Below are positions 8,971 to 18,549 of a stretch of DNA of 64,000 nt, in pieces. The first letter of the stretch is position 1, and each line of letters begins with the position of its first letter. The stretch spans positions 888,001 to 952,000 of the forward strand of contig NC_019907.1 of the NCBI RefSeq assembly GCF_000325745.1, in the 5' to 3' direction. This DNA is from Liberibacter crescens BT-1 (GTDB lineage Bacteria; Pseudomonadota; Alphaproteobacteria; Rhizobiales; Rhizobiaceae). The position numbers were made by a program, and so were the translations under genes. The notes beneath the pieces are model-generated. The model had not been told where the DNA came from and ran no database searches. It saw nothing but the letters and a program-made list of their open reading frames with translations.

Positions 8971-9786
8971 CTATCCTTCAAAAAAGAAAAGCCAACAAGA
9001 AATCACAAACAGAAATATTGAAAATCCGATTTCGAGTTTACGCTTGCCGATATCGTAAGCAACTTTTATTCCAACAGGTGCTATCAAAACAGCAATAGGC
9101 ATAACAATAAGAGCGGCTCCCCAATTAATAAAGCCAAGAGACATAACAGGTAAACCGGATACTCCCCAACCTGCATAAATATAGCCTAATGCTCCAGGAA
9201 TAGAAACCAGAAGACTAACACCTGTTGATGTTGCTATGGCCTGATATATGGAACGTCCGTAAAGAACCATAAAAATATTGTTAAAAATAGCTCCTCCTAT
9301 TCCTATCAACCCGGAAAATACCCCAATGATCACTCCTAAAATCCATGTCCATGGATTTTTAGGAAGCTCTGTTCCCAGACGCCAACGATTATTATTCAAC
9401 AAGATAAACAATGCTATACAAAAACTGACAACAGAAAAAATTTCACGAAGTATTTGAGCGTTTACATAAACAGAAAGCATGGAAGCCGTGATACTGCCTA
9501 CGGGAACTGCTGTTACCCAATTGCGAAGCAATCTCATATCAACCGTTTTACGATGATAATGCCCGATAAACGAACGCAAGGACGTCATAATAATAATAGC
9601 CAGGGATGTTCCTACTGCGATATGCATACGCATTGAATCATCCACCTTATCATATACAGTTAATATTTTATAAAACATTGGTACAATGATCAGACCACCA
9701 CCTATACCGAAAAAACCATTTAAAAATCCCGATAAACACCCCATAACAATTAACAACAGAAAAAAACTGACAGATTGATATACCAT
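8971..9786 (-). CDS. TauE/SafE family permease
   Basis: A 271-residue membrane protein of the sulfite exporter TauE/SafE (formerly DUF81) family. Two related halves are visible, each with a glycine-rich loop: GFLNGFFGIGGGLIIVPM near residue 25 and GVFSGLIGIGGAIFNN near residue 160. About eight hydrophobic helices. Members move small anions such as sulfite, sulfoacetate or other organosulfur compounds, but the substrate cannot be told here. It stands alone on the minus strand with no sulfur-metabolism neighbours. Family call is strong, substrate unknown. Confidence 0.88.
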   Translation of the reverse strand: MVYQSVSFFLLLIVMGCLSGFLNGFFGIGGGLIIVPMFYKILTVYDKVDDSMRMHIAVGTSLAIIIMTSLRSFIGHYHRKTVDMRLLRNWVTAVPVGSITASMLSVYVNAQILREIFSVVSFCIALFILLNNNRWRLGTELPKNPWTWILGVIIGVFSGLIGIGGAIFNNIFMVLYGRSIYQAIATSTGVSLLVSIPGALGYIYAGWGVSGLPVMSLGFINWGAALIVMPIAVLIAPVGIKVAYDIGKRKLEIGFSIFLFVISCWLFFFEG

Positions 9787-10026
9787 GATCTATGCTCTAT
9801 ACTTATAGGTGAATAATTGACTTATAGCAGTTTATAATGTAAAGGAGTTTTATTTATAATCAGATAATCTATATTATTCTTCTCTCATGTCAGAAAAAAT
9901 GAAATCAAAGCCGAGGACAAACATCTGATTACGAATAAAACCTTCAAACTTCTGTTTCCAGTAAAATTATGAACCGTCCTGAGAAAAATCTTTGCAAAGA
10001 AGAAAAAAAACGCTCATGCCGAGAAT

Positions 10027-12336
10027 ATGAATGAAATTCGTTCTATTGCAGCAAAACACCGCAAAAATGCAGCTTTTAAAAAGCGTCAGGATACTCAATC
10101 AAAAGAAACATCCGTACAAAGTCTGATGGATCCAATGCTACGGGTCGCTTCTGGTCTTAATCCTGTAGCAGGAATGAATACTTCTTTGGAAGAAACATCC
10201 CGACTTGATCTCAAGACTGAAATGACGGCGACCGTAAAAGCGCTTTCTGCTCTGATCGAGTCAGATAACCCTCTTTTAAAGAATGGCATATTATGGGTTC
10301 CCCATCGACCTCATCGTCAAGGACAAAAATCAGAAGGCGGGATTCCACTGCGTATGCATACCCATTACAAACCTTCAGGAGATCAGCCAACAGCCATTGA
10401 AAGTCTTGTAAAGGGTATCGCTTCAGAAAAACGGGATCAACTCCTTTTGGGCGTAACGGGTTCAGGAAAAACATTCACGATGGCTAAAGTGATTGAAGAA
10501 ACACAACGTCCAGCTGTTATTATGGCTCCCAATAAAATTCTAGCTGCCCAGCTTTATTCAGAATTTAAAAACTTTTTTCCGAATAATGCTGTAGAATATT
10601 TTGTATCCTACTATGACTATTACCAACCAGAAGCTTATGTTCCTCGTACAGACACTTATATTGCAAAAGAATCCTCCATTAACGAACAGATTGATCGCAT
10701 GCGACATTCTGCAACACGTTCTCTCCTTGAACGGGATGACTGTATTGTTATTGCTTCCGTTTCCTGCATATACGGCATAGGTTCTGTTGAAGCATATACT
10801 GCAATGACCCTGCATATAAAAGTTGGAGATTTACTGGAGCAAGGTCAGCTTCTTTCTGATCTTGTAGCGCAACAATATAAACGTCAGGAGATGCATTTTT
10901 CCAGAGGTTCTTTCCGGGTGCGTGGCGATACCATTGAGATATTCCCTTCGCATCTCGAAAATGCTGCATGGAGAATAAGCATGTTTGGCGATGAGATTGA
11001 AGAACTGATGGAATTTGATCCACTGACAGGGAAAAAAACAAGAGATCTGCAATCCATTAAAATATATGCCAACTCTCATCATATTACTCCAAAACCCACT
11101 CTTCATGAAGCAATGAAACATATTAAAGAAGAGCTCAAACACCGCATCAATGAACTCGAACAGGCAGGACGGCTTCTGGAAGCACAACGTCTTGAACAAC
11201 GTATCTCCTATGACCTGGAGATGCTGGAAACAACAGGCTCCTGTCAAGGCATTGAAAATTATTCGCGTTATTTTACGGGTCGTCATCCTGGTGAACCTCC
11301 ACCAACTCTTTTCGAATATATTCCTGAAAATGCATTGTTATTTGTTGATGAAAGTCATGTCACAATCCCGCAAATTAATGGTATGTATCGAGGTGACTTT
11401 AGACGTAAAGCAACTTTAGCTGAATATGGCTTCCGTCTCCCTTCCTGTATTGATAACCGTCCCTTACGATTTGAAGAGTGGAATGCAATGCGTCCAACAA
11501 CTATAACGGTATCAGCCACACCTGGTCAATGGGAATTGAATCAATGTCAGCATCGCTTTATTGAACAAGTTATTCGTCCAACAGGTCTTGTTGACCCTCC
11601 AGTGGAAATAAGACCTGCCCGAAATCAGGTCGATGATATTCTTTATGAAACACAGAAAACAACAGCAAAAGGCTATCGCAGTCTTTTGACCGTATTAACC
11701 AAACGTATGGCAGAAGATCTTACCGAGTATTTGCATGAACGGAATATCAAGGTACGATATATGCATTCTGAAATTAATACTTTAGAGCGTATTGAGATTA
11801 TCCGTGATCTTCGTCTTGGTACATTTGATGTACTGGTCGGTATTAATCTTTTACGAGAAGGCCTTGATATCCCTGAATGTGGTCTTGTTGGCATCCTTGA
11901 TGCAGATAAAGAAGGATTTTTACGTTCAGAAACGTCTTTAATTCAAACAATCGGCCGTGCTGCCCGTAATATCGAGAGTCATGTCATTCTTTATGCCGAC
12001 AAGGTAACACGATCTATTCAACGTGCCGTCAATGAAACCATGAGACGTCGTGAAAAACAGATATCCTATAATCAACAACAGAATATACAACCAGAGTCAG
12101 TAAAAGCAAAAATTTCGGATATACTGGAATCGCTGTACAAAAATGATGATCCGGTTTTTGGTAATGCAAAGAAGTACGAGGTTGGCTTTTCAGAAGAAAC
12201 GAAACCTGTGATAAAAGATATAAAAAATCATTTAAAAAAATTGAGGAAACAAATGCAAGAAGCATCGAGCAATCTTAATTTTGAAGAAGCGGCCCGAATA
12301 AGGGATGAAATCAAAAAATTCAAAACCATTGAATAA
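10027..12336 (+). CDS. uvrB: Excinuclease ABC subunit B
   Basis: The damage-verifying helicase subunit of nucleotide excision repair. An N-terminal extension of about 110 poorly conserved residues precedes the core, as in other rhizobial UvrB proteins. The core has Walker A GVTGSGKT at about 142-149, the beta-hairpin [16 protein letters not shown], the DEAD-like box VDESH, and helicase motifs V and VI ([11 protein letters not shown] and QTIGRAARN). The last 40 residues are the UVR domain that binds UvrA or UvrC ([16 protein letters not shown]). The start at 10027 has only a weak GAGA upstream. Length 769. nadE follows 85 bases downstream. Confidence 0.97.
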   Translation: MNEIRSIAAKHRKNAAFKKRQDTQSKETSVQSLMDPMLRVASGLNPVAGMNTSLEETSRLDLKTEMTATVKALSALIESDNPLLKNGILWVPHRPHRQGQKSEGGIPLRMHTHYKPSGDQPTAIESLVKGIASEKRDQLLLGVTGSGKTFTMAKVIEETQRPAVIMAPNKILAAQLYSEFKNFFPNNAVEYFVSYYDYYQPEAYVPRTDTYIAKESSINEQIDRMRHSATRSLLERDDCIVIASVSCIYGIGSVEAYTAMTLHIKVGDLLEQGQLLSDLVAQQYKRQEMHFSRGSFRVRGDTIEIFPSHLENAAWRISMFGDEIEELMEFDPLTGKKTRDLQSIKIYANSHHITPKPTLHEAMKHIKEELKHRINELEQAGRLLEAQRLEQRISYDLEMLETTGSCQGIENYSRYFTGRHPGEPPPTLFEYIPENALLFVDESHVTIPQINGMYRGDFRRKATLAEYGFRLPSCIDNRPLRFEEWNAMRPTTITVSATPGQWELNQCQHRFIEQVIRPTGLVDPPVEIRPARNQVDDILYETQKTTAKGYRSLLTVLTKRMAEDLTEYLHERNIKVRYMHSEINTLERIEIIRDLRLGTFDVLVGINLLREGLDIPECGLVGILDADKEGFLRSETSLIQTIGRAARNIESHVILYADKVTRSIQRAVNETMRRREKQISYNQQQNIQPESVKAKISDILESLYKNDDPVFGNAKKYEVGFSEETKPVIKDIKNHLKKLRKQMQEASSNLNFEEAARIRDEIKKFKTIE

Positions 12337-12421
12337 AAAGAACCATCATACACCATGACGATATCCTCTGATGTTATTCACTGTCTGTATAACATGAAAC
12401 ACATAAGCAGGAGTAACAGAT

Positions 12422-14110
12422 ATGAATAATCTCATTCCGCATCATTTTAAAATGTTTATTGCCCAGCTTAATCCAACGGTTGGAGATATTGCAAGCAACC
12501 TTGCCAAGGCACGCGAGGCACGTCGATATGCAAAAAGTCATTCTTGTGATCTGATTATTTTTACAGAATTATTTATATCCGGTTACCCGGCAGAGGACCT
12601 GATCTTAAAACCAGCTTTTATCCAGGAAGCTCAAAAAGCAATTGATACATTAACAACTGATACAAATGACGGTGGTCCAGGAATTATCATTGGTTTTCCA
12701 AGACAAATAAAAAATAATCGGTTTAATTCTGTAGCAGTCCTTGATAATGGCAATGTCATCGCTATACACGACAAAACCGATTTGCCAAACCATAATGAAT
12801 TCGATGAAAAACGTCTTTTTACACCTGGGACAACATCCCATCCTATTCTTTTCAGAGGAATTAAGCTGGGCGTTCTCATTTGTGAGGAAATCTGGAATAA
12901 CCTGAACATTTGCAAGATGCTGGCGCAACAAGGAGCAGAAATAATTATTTCTATTAATGCTTCTCCGTACCATCAAAACAAAATGAATATACGCCGTCAA
13001 ATTCTCTTGAAGAACGTTATAAAGACAAGATTGCCTATCATATACATTAACCAGGTCTGTGGACAGGATGAACTTGTCTTTGATGGCGGTAGTTTCTGCC
13101 TTAACTCCAATCAGCAACTTGCTTTTCAAATGCCACAATTCAAAACACAAATTTTACCTGTTGAATGGAAAAAATCATCGCAAGGATGGTTTTGTCAAAA
13201 AAACCTGATCGCTGATCTTCCAATACAGGAAGAGGCCGACTATCATGCTTGTGTGCTTGGTCTGCGTGATTATGCTCATAAAAATGGTTTTGACAAAATT
13301 TTAATTGGTCTGTCAGGCGGGATTGATTCTGCTATTTGTGCTGCTATCGCTGTCGATGCCCTCGGAAAAGAGCGCGTACATGCTATCATGTTACCGTATC
13401 TCTATACACCTAAAGAAACTCTGCAAGATGCTGCTGACTGTGCAAAAGCTCTTGGTTGTCGATATGATGTTCTCCCTATTCAAGGAATTGTTGAAAGTTT
13501 TATTTCCTCACTTTCAGGCTTCTTTGGAGAACCAATCCATGGAGTAACCATCGAAAACCTTCAAAGTCGTGTGAGAGGTAGTCTCTTAATGGCAATTTCC
13601 AACAAATCTAATGCCCTATTGATCACTACAGGAAATAAATCAGAAGTTTCTGTCGGCTATAGTACACTTTACGGTGACATGAATGGTGGCTTCAATCCCA
13701 TCAAAGATGTCTATAAAACTCACGTCTATGAATTAGCACGCTGGAGAAATTCTTATCAAATTCCTGATGGCCTGGGGCCAAGTCATGAAGTTATCCCTGA
13801 TCGTATCCTTACAAAACACCCTTCTGCTGAGCTATATCCTGAACAGAAAGATCAGGATACTTTACCTCCCTATCCTATTCTTGATGAAATCATACAACTA
13901 ATGGTAGAATATGAAATGTCTGTTAACAATATCGTTCAAAAAGGATATAATCCTGAAACTGTGCGCTATATAGAAAAATTGCTGTATACTTCAGAATATA
14001 AACGCCGCCAATCAGCCCTGGGCATCAAAATGACTCTTAAAAGCTTTGGACGTGATCGCCGTTATCCTATAAGCCATAAATTTCGGGAATTCAAAGATCA
14101 CAACACTTAA
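12422..14110 (+). CDS. nadE: Glutamine-dependent NAD+ synthetase
   Basis: The two-domain form that amidates nicotinic acid adenine dinucleotide to NAD+. The N-terminal nitrilase-like glutaminase domain (about 10-265) has the catalytic Glu in IIFTELFISGYP, Lys in HDKTDLPNHNEF and Cys in GVLICEEIW. The C-terminal synthetase domain has the ATP-PPi loop LSGGIDSAIC near residue 298 and the GNKSEVSVGY motif. Length 562 is normal. The ATG at 12422 has AGGAG about 7 bases before it; a second ATG ten codons on (MFIAQLNPTVGD) is possible but has no Shine-Dalgarno. A strong hairpin directly follows the stop codon. Confidence 0.97.
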   Translation: MNNLIPHHFKMFIAQLNPTVGDIASNLAKAREARRYAKSHSCDLIIFTELFISGYPAEDLILKPAFIQEAQKAIDTLTTDTNDGGPGIIIGFPRQIKNNRFNSVAVLDNGNVIAIHDKTDLPNHNEFDEKRLFTPGTTSHPILFRGIKLGVLICEEIWNNLNICKMLAQQGAEIIISINASPYHQNKMNIRRQILLKNVIKTRLPIIYINQVCGQDELVFDGGSFCLNSNQQLAFQMPQFKTQILPVEWKKSSQGWFCQKNLIADLPIQEEADYHACVLGLRDYAHKNGFDKILIGLSGGIDSAICAAIAVDALGKERVHAIMLPYLYTPKETLQDAADCAKALGCRYDVLPIQGIVESFISSLSGFFGEPIHGVTIENLQSRVRGSLLMAISNKSNALLITTGNKSEVSVGYSTLYGDMNGGFNPIKDVYKTHVYELARWRNSYQIPDGLGPSHEVIPDRILTKHPSAELYPEQKDQDTLPPYPILDEIIQLMVEYEMSVNNIVQKGYNPETVRYIEKLLYTSEYKRRQSALGIKMTLKSFGRDRRYPISHKFREFKDHNT

Positions 14111-14145
14111 AATGAATGTCCCTTTTATGAAAGACATTCATTTTT
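14109..14145 (+). terminator. Rho-independent terminator after nadE
   Basis: A 12-bp perfect stem (14109-14120 with 14133-14144) and a 12-nt loop begin inside the nadE stop codon and end in a run of T. The matching A-run lets it act in both directions, which suits the convergent gene at 14177-14647. Confidence 0.85.
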
Positions 14146-14176
14146 CTCATTGTTTCTCTTCTGAAATAGAGCGAAA

Positions 14177-14647
14177 TTACTTTTTTAAATTCATTCTTCT
14201 CATGTCCTCTGCAAAAAAAACAGGACCTATAAACCTTACATGATTTTTTTCAGGATCATATGGACGGTCATATTTAACAGCAAGCTCTTTCTTTTGCTCT
14301 AGCTCTTTTTGTAAAGGATCAATATTGGGTTTACTTATAGTTGATGGCTCAAGAGAAGGCGCTATATCCTTCTTTGATATGATAATAACGCTACTATTAT
14401 CATCAGAATCGATATCAGAAACATGTAAAAATGACTCTGAACTTCCTGGAAACAAACAAAGATTTTTCTTTTTAATTTGAGAAGTAAAATTTACTTGTTC
14501 TAAAAAACTTGATAGAAATGCATTCCTGTCAAATTTTTCTCCTATATTCTCATCATTGATCAAACTTTTTTGAAAATTACATAAAGCTGCAAAAGTAGAA
14601 TGTGCAAATAAGAATGCACAACTTGAAAGTACAATAACCTTTATCAT
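14177..14647 (-). CDS. Secreted hypothetical protein
   Basis: A 156-residue protein with a clear signal peptide: MIKVIVLSSC, a hydrophobic core, and a likely cut after HSTFA. The mature part is Ser-, Glu- and Lys-rich with no domain that I recognise. The C-terminus HVRFIGPVFFAEDMRRMNL resembles a VRVVGPxFLP-type ending that I recall from small rhizobial secreted proteins, but I cannot name the family. It lies alone on the minus strand between nadE and maeB. Periplasmic location is inferred from the signal peptide; function unknown. Confidence 0.65.
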   Translation of the reverse strand: MIKVIVLSSCAFLFAHSTFAALCNFQKSLINDENIGEKFDRNAFLSSFLEQVNFTSQIKKKNLCLFPGSSESFLHVSDIDSDDNSSVIIISKKDIAPSLEPSTISKPNIDPLQKELEQKKELAVKYDRPYDPEKNHVRFIGPVFFAEDMRRMNLKK

Positions 14648-14810
14648 GAAAATGCCATAAAGCCTGTTTAATTTAGTTAAATTTGGTTTAAGGTATTGTC
14701 ATAAACATAAGATATTAAAGATTTGATACAAAGTAATGTAAATTTTTATTTTTTATGTTATCATAAAAGTAAAGTTAACAATGCTCCTTTAAGTTGTTTC
14801 TGGGTTATTT

Positions 14811-17156
14811 CTATAAATTCTTTAATGATGAATAATAGTCTTCTTTTTCCAGACAACTGTTTTTAACTCGATTAAAAGCTTCTGCTACACCTACTGATGC
14901 CATATTCACAACTCCCCTTGATGTGACCGAAGGAGAGAGAATGTGTGCTGGAAGGGCTGAACCTAAAAGAATAGGCCCAACATGCAATCCATCTGTAATT
15001 GATTTTACAACTCCAAGTGTAATATTGGCTGCATCAAGGTTCGGAAAAATGAGAAGATTTGCTTCACCGAAAAGATGAGTAGAAGGCATTGCACGCTTGC
15101 GTAATATTTCAGAAAGAGCGCTCTCTCCATTCATTTCACCATCAATTTCAAGATCCGGACACATGCCCTTTATGATTTGTAACGCCTCATACATCTTTAA
15201 TGAACTTTCTGTTTCCAGCGATCCAAAATTGGAATGAGATAAAAGAGCTGCACGCGGAACGATACCAAACGCCCGTATGGCTTCCGCAGCCATCACTGTG
15301 CTCTCTGCTATTTCTTCAGCAGAGGGATTAAAGGAAACATATGTATCAACAAAAAATAATGTACTGCGCTGTGAAATCAACAAACTGAGTGCTGAATAAT
15401 TTTTAACATTATTACGGTATCCGATAATTTGTCTTACATCCTTTAAATGACACTCATAACGGCCTTCAAGACCGCATATCATGGCATCCGCCTCACCACG
15501 CTTGACAGTCAAGGCGCCTATGACTGTCATATTCGTACGAACAATGGTACGCGCTGCTTCTGGAATAACACCTTGTCGACCGACCAGAGACAGATATAAA
15601 TCAACATATTCACGGAATCGTACATCTTTTTCCGGATTGGTAATATCAAAATCCTTCTCCGGTAATATTTTTAATCCATAACGCTTTAATCGTGTCTTAA
15701 TAATATTAGGCCGACCGATAAGGATTGGCCTGGCAATATTTTCTTCCAGCAAAATTTGTGCAGCCCGTAAGACACGCTCATCCTCTCCCTCAGAAAAAAC
15801 AACGCGTTTCGTTGGTGCACTCTTGGCAAGAGCAAAAATTGGTTTCATCACCAGTGCAGAACGAAAAGCGAAACGATTCAGTTGTTCATAATAAGCGTCA
15901 AAATTCTCGATAGGACGACTGGCAACCCCGGTCTCTGCTGCTGCTTTGGCAACTGCTGGAGCAATACGCAATAATAAATTTGGATCAAAAGGAGAAGGAA
16001 TGATATAATTAGGACCAAAAACACGTGCTTCTCCTGAAGGACCCAGAAAAACCATATCACGGGCGAGGGAAGCAATAGCCCGTACAGCAGCCATTTTCAT
16101 CTCTTCATTGATCATGGTGGCTCCACAATCCAAAGCTCCTCTAAAAATATACGGGAAACACAAGACATTATTCACCTGATTAGGAAAATCAGAACGCCCT
16201 GTACAGATAATAGCATCGGCTCGAATTTCCCGGGCAATGTCAGGCATAATTTCGGGAACAGGATTTGCCAAAGAAAAAATTAAAGGAGTTTTGGCCATAA
16301 GCCTGATGAGCTGAGGATCAAGAGCCCCTGCTACAGATAAACCAAGAAAGACATCAGCATCCTGGATTGTTTCAGAAACCTTTCGCTTATCCGTATCCTG
16401 AGCATAAGCTTCTTTCCATCGATCCATAAAAACCTGACGGCCCTTATAAACAATACCTTCAACATCATGCACCCAAATATTTTCACGTTTCGCTCCAAGG
16501 CTAATCAAAAGATTAAGACAAGCCAAGGCTGCAGCCCCTGCTCCTAAAGTAACGATTTTAATATCACTCAGCTTCTTTCCTGCAAGATCAAGCCCATTCA
16601 ATACAGCAGCGGCAACAGTAATCGCCGTTCCATGTTGATCATCATGGAAAACAGGTATATTCATTTTTTCACTTAAGATGCGTTCAACCTCAAAACATTC
16701 AGGAGACTTGATATCTTCGAGGTTAATACCACCAAATGTTGGCTCAAGAGCAGAAATGGTAGAAACCATGCTGTCAATATCCTGGGCATTGATTTCTATG
16801 TCAAAAACATCAACATCTGCAAATTTCTTGAAAAGAACTGCCTTACCTTCCATAACGGGTTTAGCGGCCAACGGACCGATATTACCAAGACCAAGAACTG
16901 CAGAACCATTAGAAATAACAGCGACAAGATTAGAACGCGCGGTATACCGTGCTGCTTCCTCCGGATTTTTATGAATAGCAAGGCAAGGAGCAGCAACACC
17001 AGGGGAATAGGCCAGAGCAAGATCACGTTGATTACCAAGAGGCTTTGTTGCCTGAATTTCTAATTTCCCAGGACGTGGGTAACAATGATAAAACAATGCC
17101 TGCCTGGATAACTCATCATTATGATCCTGATGATTTTTTGATAGCTCTTTCTTCAT
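14811..17156 (-). CDS. maeB: NADP-dependent malic enzyme with C-terminal phosphotransacetylase-like domain
   Basis: A 781-residue cytoplasmic enzyme that oxidatively decarboxylates malate to pyruvate and makes NADPH. The N-terminal malic enzyme part (about 1-435) shows [12 protein letters not shown], the metal site [11 protein letters not shown] and the nucleotide fold [13 protein letters not shown]. The C-terminal part (about 445-770) is the phosphate acetyl/butyryltransferase-like domain ([16 protein letters not shown] and [19 protein letters not shown]), which in MaeB proteins regulates rather than catalyses. Two-domain length and order are standard for rhizobia. Transcribed alone and divergently from the Mla-type operon. 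Confidence 0.95.
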   Translation of the reverse strand: MKKELSKNHQDHNDELSRQALFYHCYPRPGKLEIQATKPLGNQRDLALAYSPGVAAPCLAIHKNPEEAARYTARSNLVAVISNGSAVLGLGNIGPLAAKPVMEGKAVLFKKFADVDVFDIEINAQDIDSMVSTISALEPTFGGINLEDIKSPECFEVERILSEKMNIPVFHDDQHGTAITVAAAVLNGLDLAGKKLSDIKIVTLGAGAAALACLNLLISLGAKRENIWVHDVEGIVYKGRQVFMDRWKEAYAQDTDKRKVSETIQDADVFLGLSVAGALDPQLIRLMAKTPLIFSLANPVPEIMPDIAREIRADAIICTGRSDFPNQVNNVLCFPYIFRGALDCGATMINEEMKMAAVRAIASLARDMVFLGPSGEARVFGPNYIIPSPFDPNLLLRIAPAVAKAAAETGVASRPIENFDAYYEQLNRFAFRSALVMKPIFALAKSAPTKRVVFSEGEDERVLRAAQILLEENIARPILIGRPNIIKTRLKRYGLKILPEKDFDITNPEKDVRFREYVDLYLSLVGRQGVIPEAARTIVRTNMTVIGALTVKRGEADAMICGLEGRYECHLKDVRQIIGYRNNVKNYSALSLLISQRSTLFFVDTYVSFNPSAEEIAESTVMAAEAIRAFGIVPRAALLSHSNFGSLETESSLKMYEALQIIKGMCPDLEIDGEMNGESALSEILRKRAMPSTHLFGEANLLIFPNLDAANITLGVVKSITDGLHVGPILLGSALPAHILSPSVTSRGVVNMASVGVAEAFNRVKNSCLEKEDYYSSLKNL

Positions 17157-17397
17157 AATTATTAACCCGATTATCTAAAACTCAAAAATATTCAGTAAAC
17201 AACAACAATTTCAAGACTTATGATATAGCTGAATTTCTTCTTATACCTGGAAAATTTTTCTTTTAAATCAAATTAAACTAATCTTTACCCTTCCGAATAT
17301 AAAAATTCCAATAATTCTTGTTCATACGACAAGACTTATATATATAACAATTAATAATTAAAAGAATTATCTTACTAAAAAAGAAATTTAAAGACCG

Positions 17398-18549
17398 GTG
17401 ATATTAGAAAATTCTGATTTTGCTAGCATTATTCCAACCCATTTTGCTGAAAATGGGCAGGTCATTCTATGTGTTGGAAACTGGAAAGGGACAAAAACTC
17501 TAAACGTTGTTCAACAACTCAAGAAACTTTTAAATGACCCTTACCCTATTGTGATGAATTTATCAAAGATTCAGCAAATAGATACTATAGGGATAGGATT
17601 AATTATCTGGTTAGTTCGTCATCGAAAAGGAAAAGTACATCTTGAAGGAGCAAGTTCATATATTCAGGAAATGATGTCTGTTATTCCACGTGACTTGATG
17701 AAACCCATGGATAAACAATCAAAAACACAAGATAAAGTCCCCCTGCTTGAAACAATATTTGCTCCTGTTGGCAAAATCATTGTCGAGAAAATTCTGGATT
17801 TTATTTTTGCAATATATATTTTTGGTTCCACCGTCAGTAATTCCTACAAGATCAGTTTCCATCATTATAAAAGAGGCATCCCTCTCTCTTCCATTATCAA
17901 TCATATTGATCTTATGGGTGTGCGTGGAATTCCTGTAATTTTTCTTATGTCTTTTCTGACAGGAGCAATTATCGTCCAGCAAGGCGCATTCCAGCTTCGT
18001 AATTTTGGTGCAGAAATATTCGTTATTGATCTTATCAGCACATTACAACTGCGTGAAATCGGTGTTCTTCTTACGGCTATCATGGTTGCAGGACGTTCTG
18101 GAAGTTCTATTACAGCGGAAATTGGTTCCATGAAAATGCGAGAAGAAATTGATGCTCTTAAAGTTATGGGACTTGGTCCAATAAGACTTTTAATATCCCC
18201 AAGACTTGTTGCCCTGGCTATTTCTTTACCTCTCCTCACTATAATCGCTCACTTTTCTGCCATCCTTGGTGCATCAATTGTTGTCGAGCTTTATTCAGGA
18301 ATTACCTTTTCCATATTTTTTTCACGACTTCATGCAATTGTAACAACATCAAGCATTATTGTCGGCCTCATCAAGGCACCATTTATGGCACTTGCTATTG
18401 GTATTATTGCAACATCAGAAGGCCTTAAGGTGGAAGGTAGCGCAGAATCCCTAGGAAAAAGGGTAACAATTGCGGTGGTTAAATCAATTTCTATCGTTAT
18501 TATCATAGATGCTCTTTTTGCTTTTTTCTATTCTACAATTGGTGTTTAA
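17398..18549 (+). CDS. MlaE-family ABC permease with N-terminal STAS domain
   Basis: The membrane component of a lipid (Mla/Ttg2-type) transporter. Residues 1-100 form a STAS domain (VMNLSKIQQIDTIGIGLII), and residues 130-383 the MlaE permease with the family motif GVLLTAIMVAGRSGSSITAEIGSM and about five or six membrane helices. The start is GTG at 17398; no strong ribosome site is seen. Its last codon abuts the next start codon exactly (18549/18550), so the genes are translationally coupled. Together with the fused ATPase/MCE protein and a lipoprotein it makes a three-gene operon, likely moving phospholipid between the two membranes. Substrate and direction are inferred from the family. Confidence 0.9.
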   Translation: MILENSDFASIIPTHFAENGQVILCVGNWKGTKTLNVVQQLKKLLNDPYPIVMNLSKIQQIDTIGIGLIIWLVRHRKGKVHLEGASSYIQEMMSVIPRDLMKPMDKQSKTQDKVPLLETIFAPVGKIIVEKILDFIFAIYIFGSTVSNSYKISFHHYKRGIPLSSIINHIDLMGVRGIPVIFLMSFLTGAIIVQQGAFQLRNFGAEIFVIDLISTLQLREIGVLLTAIMVAGRSGSSITAEIGSMKMREEIDALKVMGLGPIRLLISPRLVALAISLPLLTIIAHFSAILGASIVVELYSGITFSIFFSRLHAIVTTSSIIVGLIKAPFMALAIGIIATSEGLKVEGSAESLGKRVTIAVVKSISIVIIIDALFAFFYSTIGV